NCBI GenBank assembly: GCA_013112635.1
Contig: JABFGF010000001.1
Location: forward strand, 186,001 to 250,000
Reading direction: 5' to 3'
Source of the DNA: Calditrichota bacterium
Lineage (GTDB): Bacteria; Calditrichota; Calditrichia; Calditrichales; J004
Length of the DNA stretch: 64,000 nucleotides
Shown here: piece by piece, positions 1 to 9,124 of the stretch
How the letters are laid out: every line of letters starts with the position of its first letter
How positions within the stretch are numbered: the stretch's first letter is position 1
Notes under the pieces: model-generated
Seen by the model: the letters and a program-made list of their open reading frames with translations, nothing else
Databases searched by the model: none
What the model was told of the DNA's origin: nothing
Translations under genes and position numbers: made by a program

Positions 1-1
1 T

Positions 2-94
2 TTATTGTCCGCCATTGCTGACGGTTTGATGGCATTGCTCATATTTATTTTTTACAAACAATACCTGCATTTTATTGGCCAAACTCGTGAATAA
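2..94 (+). CDS. C-terminal end of an upstream membrane protein (partial)
   Basis: An open frame enters from the left edge and stops with TAA at 92-94. Its last 30 residues are hydrophobic (a run around LMALLIFIFYKQYL) and end in a short polar tail, as expected for the last membrane helix of an integral membrane protein. The family cannot be told from this fragment. Its stop overlaps the start region of the following SDR gene, which suggests one operon with translational coupling. Confidence 0.5.
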   Translation, partial: LLSAIADGLMALLIFIFYKQYLHFIGQTRE

Positions 95-1616
95 ACGCCC
101 ATCACCATTACCAATTATTGTAGTAACAGGGGCCTCAGGATTTATAGGGCGTCATTTTGTAAACAATTTTTGTAATGAGTTTTATATGTATTGTATTGGC
201 CGTCGCAGTCAGCGTGCAGCTGCTGTTACTGAGCATGAAAATATTTGCTGGATTCGCCAGGATATAGCCGAAGAAGCCGGAGTGAAAAAAATATTTTCAA
301 AAATTGCAAAAAACGGTGGAGCAGATTTTGTTTTACACCTTGCCGGTTATTATGATTTTGACAATGAAGAACATCCTGAATTTGAACGGACAAATATAAA
401 TGGCACAAAATATATCCTTGATAATACCGGGCAATTAAATATAAAAAGATTTATTTATACCAGTTCGCTGACTGTTTCTGAGTTTACAAAACCGGGCACA
501 ATCCTAAATGAAAAAAGTCCGGCAGATGCCACGTTTCCATATGCAATCAGTAAGCGAATTTGTGAAGAGATGATTTTAGAATACTCATATCTGTTTCCTT
601 CATCAATTATAAGGCTGGCTGCTATTTTTAGTGATTGGTGTGAGTATGGTCCGCTTTATATGTTTCTAACAGGGTGGTTTTCTAATTCCTGGAAGGCCAG
701 GATTCTTGCCGGAAAAGGGGAATCTGCAGTGCCGTATTTACATGTGAGTGATGTTAACAGGTTTATTAATCTCCTGATAAAACAAAGCACGTTACTGCCG
801 GATTACCAGATTTATGTTGTAAGTCCGGATGGCTGCAGCACTCATAAAGAATTATATAGCTTGGCTATGCGATATAATTTTACAAATCAGGCAAAACCGT
901 TTTTTATTCCTAAAGGGTTGGCAGCAATAGTTGTTCTTATAAAAGATGTTTTTGGAAAACTTATCGGCAAACGTCCGTTTGAAAGGCCCTGGATGATAAA
1001 ATATATCAATCAAAAAATGGTGATTGATGCATCGTTAACACGAAAAATGTTATCCTGGAAACCAACCGGACGGTATCATATAAACCGGCGTTTACTGTTT
1101 CTAATTGAAAATATGAAAAGTAATCCATATGAATGGAACCGACGGAATTATGAGGCCATTTATAAAAAAGGGGAAGGCAGGCCAAACCTTGCTATACTGG
1201 ATGCAATGTTGCTGTTGGAAGAAGAAATAATAACAAAAATATTAATGGAGTTGACATCAAAAAAGTATAAACAAATCTTTAAAACCTATCAAAGTCTTCA
1301 GCCACAAAAGTTAAAAGAACGTATTGAGGTAATTTATGAAATCCTCAAAAGGGCCATACGATCCGGCGACAGGATGCATATTATGCCTTATGCAAATAAC
1401 CTGGCCATTGAAAGAATAAAAGAAAATTTTGAGGTTCAGGAAGTAATTCAGGCCATAATTAAAATTGGCAATGTTATAGTCTTCAATTTATTAAAGCATC
1501 CACCGCTGCAAAGTCTGCAACCGCGCATTCACGACGAAATTAATTTAACTATTCAGCTTATTGCAGATGAAGTTGAAGATACCTACGAACGGCTAACCGG
1601 TTTTAGTGCCGGGTAA
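75..1616 (+). CDS. Extended SDR NAD-dependent epimerase/dehydratase with a helical C-terminal extension
   Basis: The first ~330 residues are an extended short-chain dehydrogenase: Rossmann motif TGASGFIG near residues 18-25, a TSS segment near residue 130 and the catalytic YAISK near residues 156-160. The family acts on nucleotide-sugar, sterol or similar substrates; the substrate cannot be told here. The protein is 513 residues, well above the usual 300-350. The last ~150 residues are helical, with the pattern of an RsbRD N-terminal-type helical domain (YANNLAIERIKE, EVQEVIQAIIKI). The start is uncertain: TTG at 75 overlaps the upstream stop by 20 bp, while GTG at 87 gives a tighter overlap and leaves the Rossmann fold intact. 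Function of the fusion is unknown. Confidence 0.75.
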   Translation: MAKLVNKRPSPLPIIVVTGASGFIGRHFVNNFCNEFYMYCIGRRSQRAAAVTEHENICWIRQDIAEEAGVKKIFSKIAKNGGADFVLHLAGYYDFDNEEHPEFERTNINGTKYILDNTGQLNIKRFIYTSSLTVSEFTKPGTILNEKSPADATFPYAISKRICEEMILEYSYLFPSSIIRLAAIFSDWCEYGPLYMFLTGWFSNSWKARILAGKGESAVPYLHVSDVNRFINLLIKQSTLLPDYQIYVVSPDGCSTHKELYSLAMRYNFTNQAKPFFIPKGLAAIVVLIKDVFGKLIGKRPFERPWMIKYINQKMVIDASLTRKMLSWKPTGRYHINRRLLFLIENMKSNPYEWNRRNYEAIYKKGEGRPNLAILDAMLLLEEEIITKILMELTSKKYKQIFKTYQSLQPQKLKERIEVIYEILKRAIRSGDRMHIMPYANNLAIERIKENFEVQEVIQAIIKIGNVIVFNLLKHPPLQSLQPRIHDEINLTIQLIADEVEDTYERLTGFSAG

Positions 1617-1660
1617 TTCAAATAACATTTTAAAAATGTCATTGATCAATTATCAATTGA

Positions 1661-3184
1661 CTAGTGCCTGTGAATATCCTTATGCATGATAGCACGTGTT
1701 TTTTCTAGGCGGTCGTCAGCCGGTAGGTCAGCCAGCTTATCGTTCATTTGTTCGTCATCTTCTTTTTGCAAAAGTTTAGCCATATAATCAATTATACTTG
1801 AAGGAAATACATCTTCGCGCTCGTACAAATCCCTGCTTTCAAGCAGAATTTGGGCCGATCCAACACAGCTGGCCGGAAGAATGGGCAGGCTTTTCAATAC
1901 ATCATGATTCTTAAAAATATTTCCGGAGACATATAACTTTTCAGACTTCTCGAGAGATTTTTCATTTGTCAGTCCCCATTCTGCAGCCATTGTAATTCCG
2001 GCTAATAAAAAATGAATTATTGCACTGCCATCCGGGCTGCGTAGTTCCACAGTTTGGCGGCTGTCATTACTGGAATAATCAGTGGTTTGCTGTGGGTTCA
2101 TATTTCTGGCAAGATCTTTTTCTTTGCCCCAGGCAAGCGGAACACGGATCATAGCACTCCTGTTCAAATCGCTCCAGCAAATATGGGTTGGTGCTTCCTG
2201 GTTTGGAACGAGCCGCAAATATGCAGACGAGGTTGTGTTGCCAAATGCAGTTAAAGAAGCGGCATAATGGGATAATCCTCCTATTAGTTTTTTTGCTTCT
2301 TCGCTTAAAGAATTATCTTTATCGAGCATAATATTCTGTCCATTTTTGCGTAGCTCCATGTGAACATGAAAACCATTTCCCGCAATTCCTTCTTCCAGTT
2401 TAGGTGCAAACGTGGCCACACAATTGTGCTTATATGCTACATTTCGAATTAGCCAGCGGGCCAAAAGTAAATAATCAGCTGCATCTTCAATAGGTGCTGC
2501 CAAAAATTCAATTTCCATCTGCTCGGCTTGCTTTCCTTTAATTTCAGAAACATCGCTTCTGATGTAATTGATACATCCAACTTCATTATGGGCATATTTA
2601 ATAATACCTGTTATTTGTGATAGATAGGTAAGCATTTCATCCAGGATTTCACCACTTTTTGTAAAGGGCGCTGTAGCATGATAGCCGTGCTGTCTGGCAA
2701 TTGGAAAGGAATTATTATCCGGCTCGCTTATCAGGAAAAATTCCAGTTCTCCAAGCGCATATAACTCCAATCCGCTATTTTTTTTCAAAAGGTGGTTTGC
2801 CCTATGTAAAACACTATCCAGTCCATAAGATGCCGGATTTCCATCACGATCCAGAAAACGACACATGAAATTAATGCTGTGATAATCAAAAGGATTTATG
2901 AAAGCGGTTTTGTAAAGTGGGACAACGTATAAATCAGAAACCGATGCGTCGATAAGACCTTTGAAAAGGGAAGAGCCATCTACTCGTTCACCCTCAGCCA
3001 ATACACGCTCCGCATGTTTTAAATCATTTATCGGAATTTTTAGTTCTTTTAGCTTACTGTCTATCCCAACATAATGAAACGTTATTTTATTGATTTCCGC
3101 GTCTTTGATCACAGTTAAAATATCTTCACGGGTAATTTCAGTTTTAGGTTTATCGAGAATGTGGTTTAAAGCTAATGTTTTCAT
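1661..3184 (-). CDS. glnA: Glutamine synthetase family protein
   Basis: Cytoplasmic enzyme that joins ammonia to glutamate using ATP. The 507-residue protein has a beta-grasp N-domain with the VDGSS loop (residues 68-72), the metal-binding GELEFFLI strand (145-152), GNGFHVH (269-275), the NRSAMIRVP glutamate/ATP segment (341-349) and ELRSPDGSA (380-388). The length fits GSI-type subunits, though the sequence is divergent. No typical adenylylation-site region was recognised, so it may belong to a GlnT-like or GSI-related branch. It is transcribed convergently with the SDR gene and stands alone; no glnB or ammonium transporter is adjacent. Confidence 0.88.
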   Translation of the reverse strand: MKTLALNHILDKPKTEITREDILTVIKDAEINKITFHYVGIDSKLKELKIPINDLKHAERVLAEGERVDGSSLFKGLIDASVSDLYVVPLYKTAFINPFDYHSINFMCRFLDRDGNPASYGLDSVLHRANHLLKKNSGLELYALGELEFFLISEPDNNSFPIARQHGYHATAPFTKSGEILDEMLTYLSQITGIIKYAHNEVGCINYIRSDVSEIKGKQAEQMEIEFLAAPIEDAADYLLLARWLIRNVAYKHNCVATFAPKLEEGIAGNGFHVHMELRKNGQNIMLDKDNSLSEEAKKLIGGLSHYAASLTAFGNTTSSAYLRLVPNQEAPTHICWSDLNRSAMIRVPLAWGKEKDLARNMNPQQTTDYSSNDSRQTVELRSPDGSAIIHFLLAGITMAAEWGLTNEKSLEKSEKLYVSGNIFKNHDVLKSLPILPASCVGSAQILLESRDLYEREDVFPSSIIDYMAKLLQKEDDEQMNDKLADLPADDRLEKTRAIMHKDIHRH

Positions 3185-3308
3185 ATAACCCCTCTTTGTT
3201 ACTTTTAAAGGTTCAACTTATTTTACAGTTGTCTAATATACGAAATCAGAACAGTCAAATCTTGTACAAAATAGATAATTTTAGATTGATCGAAAGCATA
3301 GGAGAACT

Positions 3309-4301
3309 CTACTTCTTCCGGCGGGAAAATAAATTAACAAGCTTATGTTTTATTTGTGAATAATACTTTGGTAAACCATGTTTTTCTTCCTCGGCCAGGA
3401 AAGTTCTAATAATATTAGCCATCTCAACTGTCCGTAAATATCCGAAGGATTTGTGTGGATTCCTTTCATCGTTTGCTTCATAATCATTAATTACGCTTAA
3501 ATCCTGGGCCTGAACACCAAGAGCATTGGCCTGATAATCATCTGCCAGCGTAGGATCCAGCGCAACCATATCCTGCGGATCAGCCAAATTAAACCATTTG
3601 CTGTGAACATTGACGGGTGTTTTTAATGGCTCCTCCGAACCGCTATTCAGTTTTTGATCAGCATAAATCCGGCTAACCACAACAGGCAATCCAAGCGGAG
3701 AACCAAAAGTAACCAAAGTATTAATCGAGAGTTCATCCGGGTTATCCTGCAAAACCTCATAAGCCACTATTGTGCCCATTGAGTGACATAAAAGTATAAC
3801 CTCATCCTTCTTATGTTCTAGCAGTACACTTTTTAGTCGCTCTCGAATAGTATTACGTGACTGAAAACTTTTCTCCTGTTCGTTTTCCGTTTCATCACCA
3901 CGATAATAAATATCCAGCTCCCTGAAATAACTGTGAATTATGGAATCGGTTACACCTTCAAAGTTGAGCGTCATATCTTCTTTTAGAAATATTTTATCCA
4001 ATTGTTTTTCGGCATATTTCAAAAGGCGTGTTTTTAGATTTTCAGGTTCTGCTTTTAAGTTTCCGCTGGCAGGCAGATAAGGCTCATCCAGGTATAAAGG
4101 ATTATCTTCATCAGTCACGTCGGCCTCTAATGGTTCAGGATAAAGAATATCAGCCCAGTAAACCAGCTTAAAACTTAGATCAGGATCAGCAATGCCAGAT
4201 TTTTGAAGACCTTCTTGTATAGCAGCCAACCACCATTTTTCAAGTTGTTCTTTTGGAGGTTTGTTGCCAAGCCCATGTATGGCGATAATTATTTTAGACA
4301 T
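3309..4301 (-). CDS. Alpha/beta-hydrolase fold esterase/lipase-like protein
   Basis: A 330-residue cytoplasmic protein without signal peptide. It opens with a hydrophobic strand and an oxyanion-type HGLGN motif (residues 9-13). The nucleophile elbow is CHSMGT, the G-x-S-x-G variant with Cys in first place, preceded by strand VILL. A later DPQDMVALDP segment could carry the acid and HKSFGY the histidine of the triad. Such proteins are usually serine esterases or lipases; the substrate is unknown. It ends in a basic tail. It lies 46 bp downstream of corA on the same strand and may be co-transcribed. Confidence 0.65.
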   Translation of the reverse strand: MSKIIIAIHGLGNKPPKEQLEKWWLAAIQEGLQKSGIADPDLSFKLVYWADILYPEPLEADVTDEDNPLYLDEPYLPASGNLKAEPENLKTRLLKYAEKQLDKIFLKEDMTLNFEGVTDSIIHSYFRELDIYYRGDETENEQEKSFQSRNTIRERLKSVLLEHKKDEVILLCHSMGTIVAYEVLQDNPDELSINTLVTFGSPLGLPVVVSRIYADQKLNSGSEEPLKTPVNVHSKWFNLADPQDMVALDPTLADDYQANALGVQAQDLSVINDYEANDERNPHKSFGYLRTVEMANIIRTFLAEEEKHGLPKYYSQIKHKLVNLFSRRKK

Positions 4302-4347
4302 CGGAATTAATTTGAAGTTAAGATTTTATTAGGTAGAGCTGAATAAC

Positions 4348-5406
4348 TTAAATCCATTTCTTGTGCCTAAAATAAAACAACATCGAAATTAAAATAGTTG
4401 CCATAAATCCCAGCAGACTAAAATAGCCCCATTTCCACTTTAGTTCCGGCATAAATTCAAAGTTCATTCCATAGAGGCCGGCAAAAAAACTTAATGGGAT
4501 AAAAATAGTTGCGATTATTGTCAGGACTTTCATTGTTTCATTCATCTTAAAGCTGGTTGCAGACATGTAGATATCCATTACGCCTACAATTCTTTCACGA
4601 TATGTTTCTAATGAATCAACAACTTTTAATACATGATCATATGAATCCCTGAGAAAAGGTAAGGTGGATTCCTTAAAGAAAGCTGATTCATTTCGTACCA
4701 GGTTAGCAAGCATTTCGCGAAGGGGCCAAATGTTTTTTCTAAGGTGAACTATTGTTTGCTTAAAGTTATTTATATGTTGGATACTTTCTGCTTTCGCTTC
4801 TAAAGCTTCTTCTTCCAACTTATCAATCTGCTCCTCCAGCCCTTCCATAACTATAAAATAATTATCTATCAGAACATCCAATATTGAGTAGCAAAGATAA
4901 TCGGCTCCAGATTTTCTAATCCTGCCGTGCGAATTCTTAATTCTTTCCCGTAATGCATGAAACAAATCTCCTTTGCGCTCCTGAAAACAGAGAACAAAAT
5001 TTTTATTCATTACAAGGCTGATCTGCTCTATATCAAGCTCATCATTTCCAGGAGAGTACTGTATCATTTTAATTATAAAAAATATGTACTCGTCAAATTC
5101 TTCGGATTTTGGACGGTGCTTGGTGTTTAGAACATCCTCCATAACCAATGGGTGAATGTTAAACTGTTTTCCAATTTTTGAAAGAATTTCAGTTTCGTGT
5201 AAACCATAAACATTTACCCAGGTTGTACTTTCTTTATCTTTATAAGGAAAAATGTCGTCTATATTTTTACAATCGAAAAACTCATAGTTACCGGAATCGA
5301 AATCCATAAGGTTTATCAATGTTTTTTCTTGTTTTTGTTCACCAACAAAAACAGGGCTGCCAGGAACAAGCCCGGTTTTTCGAGACAGCCGAAGGGCTTT
5401 TTTCAT
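4348..5406 (-). CDS. corA: CorA family magnesium/cobalt transporter
   Basis: Inner-membrane divalent cation channel, pentameric in known members. The 352-residue protein has the large acidic/helical cytoplasmic domain, then two C-terminal membrane helices. The signature GMN lies at residues 313-315 at the end of TM1 (LYGMNFEFMPEL), the defining selectivity motif. A short basic tail (RHKKWI) follows TM2. The N-terminus is basic (KKALRLSRKTG). No M-box-like leader was recognised upstream. A candidate small membrane ORF ends 25 bp upstream of its start. Confidence 0.93.
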   Translation of the reverse strand: MKKALRLSRKTGLVPGSPVFVGEQKQEKTLINLMDFDSGNYEFFDCKNIDDIFPYKDKESTTWVNVYGLHETEILSKIGKQFNIHPLVMEDVLNTKHRPKSEEFDEYIFFIIKMIQYSPGNDELDIEQISLVMNKNFVLCFQERKGDLFHALRERIKNSHGRIRKSGADYLCYSILDVLIDNYFIVMEGLEEQIDKLEEEALEAKAESIQHINNFKQTIVHLRKNIWPLREMLANLVRNESAFFKESTLPFLRDSYDHVLKVVDSLETYRERIVGVMDIYMSATSFKMNETMKVLTIIATIFIPLSFFAGLYGMNFEFMPELKWKWGYFSLLGFMATILISMLFYFRHKKWI

Positions 5407-5430
5407 AATTAACGCTCCGTCGTGGACTCA

Positions 5431-5523
5431 TTAAGCTGCTTTTTTTAATTTAGGTCTTTTATGACCATGAACAGTATATTGAACGGTAAAAACACCAAAT
5501 AATATAATGGCAAGTAAAACCAA
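5431..5523 (-). CDS. Possible 30-residue single-helix membrane protein
   Basis: On the minus strand just upstream of corA, an open frame encodes a hydrophobic helix (LVLLAIILFGVFTVQYT) followed by a basic tail (HGHKRPKLKKAA), the layout of a small membrane protein. The only usable start in frame is TTG at 5521-5523 without a clear ribosome-binding site. An ATG 26 bp further upstream is in another frame and stops at once, so a frameshift is possible. It could be a real mini-protein co-expressed with corA, or chance. Too short for family recognition. Confidence 0.3.
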   Translation of the reverse strand: MVLLAIILFGVFTVQYTVHGHKRPKLKKAA

Positions 5524-5618
5524 CTCAATTTGTATAATTCATTTTATCTCATTAAACAACTTATTTAAAATGCAGTTGTTGCCATACTCTGCTTATGAGG
5601 AAACAGCCATTTGTTGAT

Positions 5619-6200
5619 TTACCGATCATTTAATCCCAAGCCATCGAAGATTTGTGGTATGCATTTTTCAATCCGGGATACACGAGTTTTTGCCTGTTTT
5701 GGTTGAGAAAAATAAAGAAGGTATCCTCTTTGCCGCCCCGGTGTTAATGCCTCAAAAGCATTTCTCAGTGCGTGGTTTTCATCCAATGCCTTTTGAAATT
5801 CTTCCGGCATTGTGAATTCTGAAGTCTTTTTTAATTCCACTTTCAAACCGGCCTTTTCCACTTCAATTGCTTCATAAATGTAGCCTTTCAAAACAGTTTC
5901 CATCTCGACTATTTCCTGAAGATTGGAGAAACGAATCTGTCGCGCAGCCTGCACATTTTCGGTTTGTTGGATTAGAATACTATTGGCATCTTTTAATAAA
6001 GCACCTTTGTGAAACAGCAGAGCACAGTATTTTTTAAACCCATGAATTAAAACGATGTTACTTTTTTGAAAGGTGTAACAAGGAACACCCCACTTCAATT
6101 CCTCGATTAGTCCACAGTCAAGGACAATCGTTCTCAATTTCTCATATTCTTGCTGCCACTTTTTGGCTTTATCGAAAAAAAAATCAACCGTAGGATTCAT
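5619..6200 (-). CDS. YdeI/OmdA-like protein with DUF1801 domain
   Basis: The 193-residue soluble protein has two recognisable parts. Residues ~15-110 match the DUF1801 fold (LKWGVPCYTF, then a strand-rich KKYCALLFHKGALL segment). Residues ~130-190 match the YdeI/OmpD-associated module (FQKALDENHALRNAFEALTPGRQRGY, then Q-A-K-T-R-x-x-R-I-x-K). This pairing is common in soil and marine bacteria; the molecular role is unknown, with only loose links to stress or peptide resistance. It stands 26 bp downstream of mscS on the same strand. Confidence 0.75.
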   Translation of the reverse strand: MNPTVDFFFDKAKKWQQEYEKLRTIVLDCGLIEELKWGVPCYTFQKSNIVLIHGFKKYCALLFHKGALLKDANSILIQQTENVQAARQIRFSNLQEIVEMETVLKGYIYEAIEVEKAGLKVELKKTSEFTMPEEFQKALDENHALRNAFEALTPGRQRGYLLYFSQPKQAKTRVSRIEKCIPQIFDGLGLNDR

Positions 6201-6226
6201 ATTGTGTTTCCATTTTACAAGAATAA

Positions 6227-7084
6227 TTATTTTGTTGATTCTGCCGGGTTAATAATACTCACAGGAATTGGTTTACTCTCACTGCCGCTGTACAACGACA
6301 AATGTGGAAAGGGTATTTCAATTTTTTCCTCATCAAATTTCTTCTTTATTTCTTCCATGATCGAATTTTTAAGATCGAGCCAATCATCTTTTACAGCCCA
6401 TACCCTGAAGTGAAAATCGAGCGATGAGTTTCCAAATCCTGTAAAAATAATTGAAGCTTCTGGTTCATTGAGACAAAGAGGATTTTCTTTTGCAATATTA
6501 GTTAAAACCTCTTTTACATGATCAATATTTTCTTTGTAGGCTACACCAACACTAATATCAACCCTCCTGATCGGAAAACGGGTGACATTTATTACTTCTG
6601 TTTTAATGATTGTTTCATTCGGAATTCGGACAAATTCATTGTTAAATGTACGCAGCTTGATAGATAACATATCTATGGACAATACGACACCACTTGTACT
6701 TCCTACCGTAATCACATCATCCACTTCAAAGGGTTTTTCGGCAATAAGAAACCAACCGCTAATGATGTTTGAAACACTGGTTTGAGAAGCAAAACCCACT
6801 GCAATACCGATGATTCCCGCTGCTCCAAGTAATGTGGAAATTTCAAAACCAAAAATATTTAAAATCGAAAAACTAATGATTATGTACCCGGTGTATAAAA
6901 TGATCTTATGAAAAATCATCGATAGTTGAGCAGAAAATTTCTTTTGAGTGATCCGCTTAACCCATTTACCTGTAATATGTACAAGCGGTAAAGCAATAAC
7001 TACCCAAAATAATATGCGAATTGCTAAACTAAAATATTCTTGTGTAAGGTACTTCTCGATGTCTGGTCCTGATAAAAAATCCAT
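6227..7084 (-). CDS. mscS: Small-conductance mechanosensitive channel (MscS family)
   Basis: Inner-membrane channel that releases solutes on hypo-osmotic shock. The 285 residues match the short E. coli MscS-type layout: N-terminal membrane helices (residues ~15-85), the glycine/alanine-rich pore helix LLGAAGIIGIAVGFASQ, then ISGWFLIAEKPFEVDDVI, which opens the beta domain, then the mixed alpha/beta vestibule domain. The upstream neighbour ends 8 bp before this start, so the two are very probably co-transcribed. Confidence 0.9.
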   Translation of the reverse strand: MDFLSGPDIEKYLTQEYFSLAIRILFWVVIALPLVHITGKWVKRITQKKFSAQLSMIFHKIILYTGYIIISFSILNIFGFEISTLLGAAGIIGIAVGFASQTSVSNIISGWFLIAEKPFEVDDVITVGSTSGVVLSIDMLSIKLRTFNNEFVRIPNETIIKTEVINVTRFPIRRVDISVGVAYKENIDHVKEVLTNIAKENPLCLNEPEASIIFTGFGNSSLDFHFRVWAVKDDWLDLKNSIMEEIKKKFDEEKIEIPFPHLSLYSGSESKPIPVSIINPAESTK

Positions 7085-7092
7085 TCTCTCTC

Positions 7093-7893
7093 CTATTTTC
7101 CAACAAATACATTTGGGCCTGCTAAATCTTTTATTGATGAGAACGATCGGGCACTAATTGATTTTTTTGTCACAGAACGCGGCTTGGTCAACAAAGATGC
7201 CTCTGGTAAAATGTGCGGTTTTTTACTGGTAAAGTTGACTAAGCTTATTTCGTTTTTACCAAAATAGGTTATTGAAATATCATCAGTCCAAAGCTGCGTT
7301 TGGTCCATAAACAACGAAATATATTCTGTCCGGAGACAGATCTTGTCTACCAATAAATCTTCTTTGGATTTATTTTTAAGTTTAATGGGACATATTACCA
7401 TAAACTGTCTTGAATCGTCTGTTTCTATTTCGGTCCGAAATCCTGACGAAATACTGTAGCATTTTTCTCCTTCTGTAAATGTGCCAAACCAGGTATTGGA
7501 TAATTTGACAGATGGAATTTCCATAAGTTGATATGTTTCCTTTTCAGATATAGCTGAAATTTTTATTGAAATAGGGAAGCGAACAAATACATTACTTTCC
7601 GAATTAATGGCCAGATTGAAAGATGATTCAGGTTTAACAAGAATAGAAAGATCGGGAAAGACGGGATCGATCTGAACAGCAGTTATTTCTTTGCTAATTG
7701 GCCAGCGTTTCCAATCTAGGTTTTCTTCAATGTTGTTGTCAGGGTTTTTTTTATCTGTTGTATAATATGCTGCGATTTTTATTTCATTTTTTAATAGCTG
7801 TATGTAAAGTACCAAATCGGCAATTGTGATTTTCTTGATTTTTATACCCGACAAAGGATATTTATCCCAAATGGGTTGATTTTGTTTTTTCAT
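7093..7893 (-). CDS. DUF432-like protein paired with mscS
   Basis: A 266-residue, strand-rich soluble protein with no signal peptide or membrane helix. It starts MKKQNQPIWDKYPLSG and contains WFGTFTEGEKCYS and a VRFPISIKI strand. The pattern and its place directly upstream of mscS recall DUF432 proteins, which often neighbour MscS-type channels; this is recognition by pattern, not a search. A regulatory or accessory role for the channel is an inference from the 8-bp spacing. Confidence 0.5.
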   Translation of the reverse strand: MKKQNQPIWDKYPLSGIKIKKITIADLVLYIQLLKNEIKIAAYYTTDKKNPDNNIEENLDWKRWPISKEITAVQIDPVFPDLSILVKPESSFNLAINSESNVFVRFPISIKISAISEKETYQLMEIPSVKLSNTWFGTFTEGEKCYSISSGFRTEIETDDSRQFMVICPIKLKNKSKEDLLVDKICLRTEYISLFMDQTQLWTDDISITYFGKNEISLVNFTSKKPHILPEASLLTKPRSVTKKSISARSFSSIKDLAGPNVFVGK

Positions 7894-8165
7894 ATTAGCT
7901 TAATTTTTGTGGAATGGTTTGGTTGGAATTAATATACAAAAATTTAAAAATAAAGAATAAGTATTAAAAAAATCCTAATACTTTGAAAGAGCATCTTAGC
8001 GAAAATTGGCTCGTATCGGTTTTTAATAACTTATTTAGTTGGGCTGGTTAAATTGTGTTTAAAGATTCAATTTTAATCAGTTGTACCTTGCTAAGCACTG
8101 TTTTATATTTTGATATATCCATTTTAAATCTAAGCAAAAATACATTTACTTTTTAGAGAGATACT

Positions 8166-9107
8166 ATGAAAGCATTTGTTTGTTCAAAATTTGGATCGAC
8201 AGATTTTCTACAACTTAGAGAAGTTGAAAAACCAATTCCAAAAGACAAAGAAGTTTTGGTGAAAATTAAAGCCACCACCGTAACCATTGGCGATACAATA
8301 ATCCGCAATGGAAAACACCCTGATTCAAAATTTTATACAGTAATGCTGCATGTGGCATTTGGCTTTAGAAAACTGCGAAAAAGTATTTTAGGAATGGAGC
8401 TGGCCGGTGTGGTTGAAAGCATTGGAAAAGATGTGACGCGTTTCAAACCAGGTGACCATGTTTTTGGGTCTACCTTTAGTATTGGATTTGCCGCCCATGC
8501 TGAGTATAAATGTTTTCCGGAAAACGGCATGCTTGTATTAAAACCGGATAATATAACTTTTGATAAAGCCGCAACAATTCCCGGTGGTGGGATGACTGCG
8601 CTTGGTGTTTTACGCAAAGCAAATTTGAAAAATGGATCAACTAATCAATCTGATAAACTGAAAGTTCTTATCAACGGTGCATCCGGAGCTGTTGGAAGCA
8701 GCGCTGTGCAACTTGCAAAATATTTTGGTGCAGAAGTAACCGGGGTTTGTAGCGGGGCAAACCTGGAGCTGGTTAAATCATTGGGAGCAGACAAAGTTAT
8801 TGATTATACTAAAGTGGATTTTACTGAAAATGGTGAAAAGTACGATGTTGTTTTTGATGCCGTTCATAAGTTAGACTCATCGAAAGCTAAAAAATCGCTG
8901 AAAGACTCTGGAAAATATTTTGATGTTTTAAAAGATACAAGCGACAAAGAAAAAGTAGAAGATCTGATTTTCTTAAAAGAACTAATTGAAGCAGGGAAGC
9001 TAAAAGCCGTTATAGACAGGCACTTTCCTTTTGACCAAATACCTGAAGCACATACTTATGTGGAAAAAGGGCATAAAAAAGGCAATGTTGTAATTGATGT
9101 GGTTTAG
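8166..9107 (+). CDS. Zinc-independent MDR-type NAD(P)H quinone reductase-like protein
   Basis: The 313-residue protein has the GroES-like N-domain (GMELAGVVESIGKDV, FKPGDHVFG) and a Rossmann domain with the NADPH motif INGASGAVGSSAVQLAKYFG, continuing GADKVIDY. Structural and catalytic zinc cysteines of alcohol dehydrogenases are missing, which places it with quinone oxidoreductases. Likely reaction: NAD(P)H-dependent reduction of a quinone or enone. The start ATG follows an AGAGAG ribosome-binding site. It lies 17 bp before the saccharopine dehydrogenase-like gene, probably one operon. The 272 bp upstream hold no gene. Confidence 0.82.
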   Translation: MKAFVCSKFGSTDFLQLREVEKPIPKDKEVLVKIKATTVTIGDTIIRNGKHPDSKFYTVMLHVAFGFRKLRKSILGMELAGVVESIGKDVTRFKPGDHVFGSTFSIGFAAHAEYKCFPENGMLVLKPDNITFDKAATIPGGGMTALGVLRKANLKNGSTNQSDKLKVLINGASGAVGSSAVQLAKYFGAEVTGVCSGANLELVKSLGADKVIDYTKVDFTENGEKYDVVFDAVHKLDSSKAKKSLKDSGKYFDVLKDTSDKEKVEDLIFLKELIEAGKLKAVIDRHFPFDQIPEAHTYVEKGHKKGNVVIDVV

Positions 9108-9124
9108 AATTTAGAAAGGAAGAG

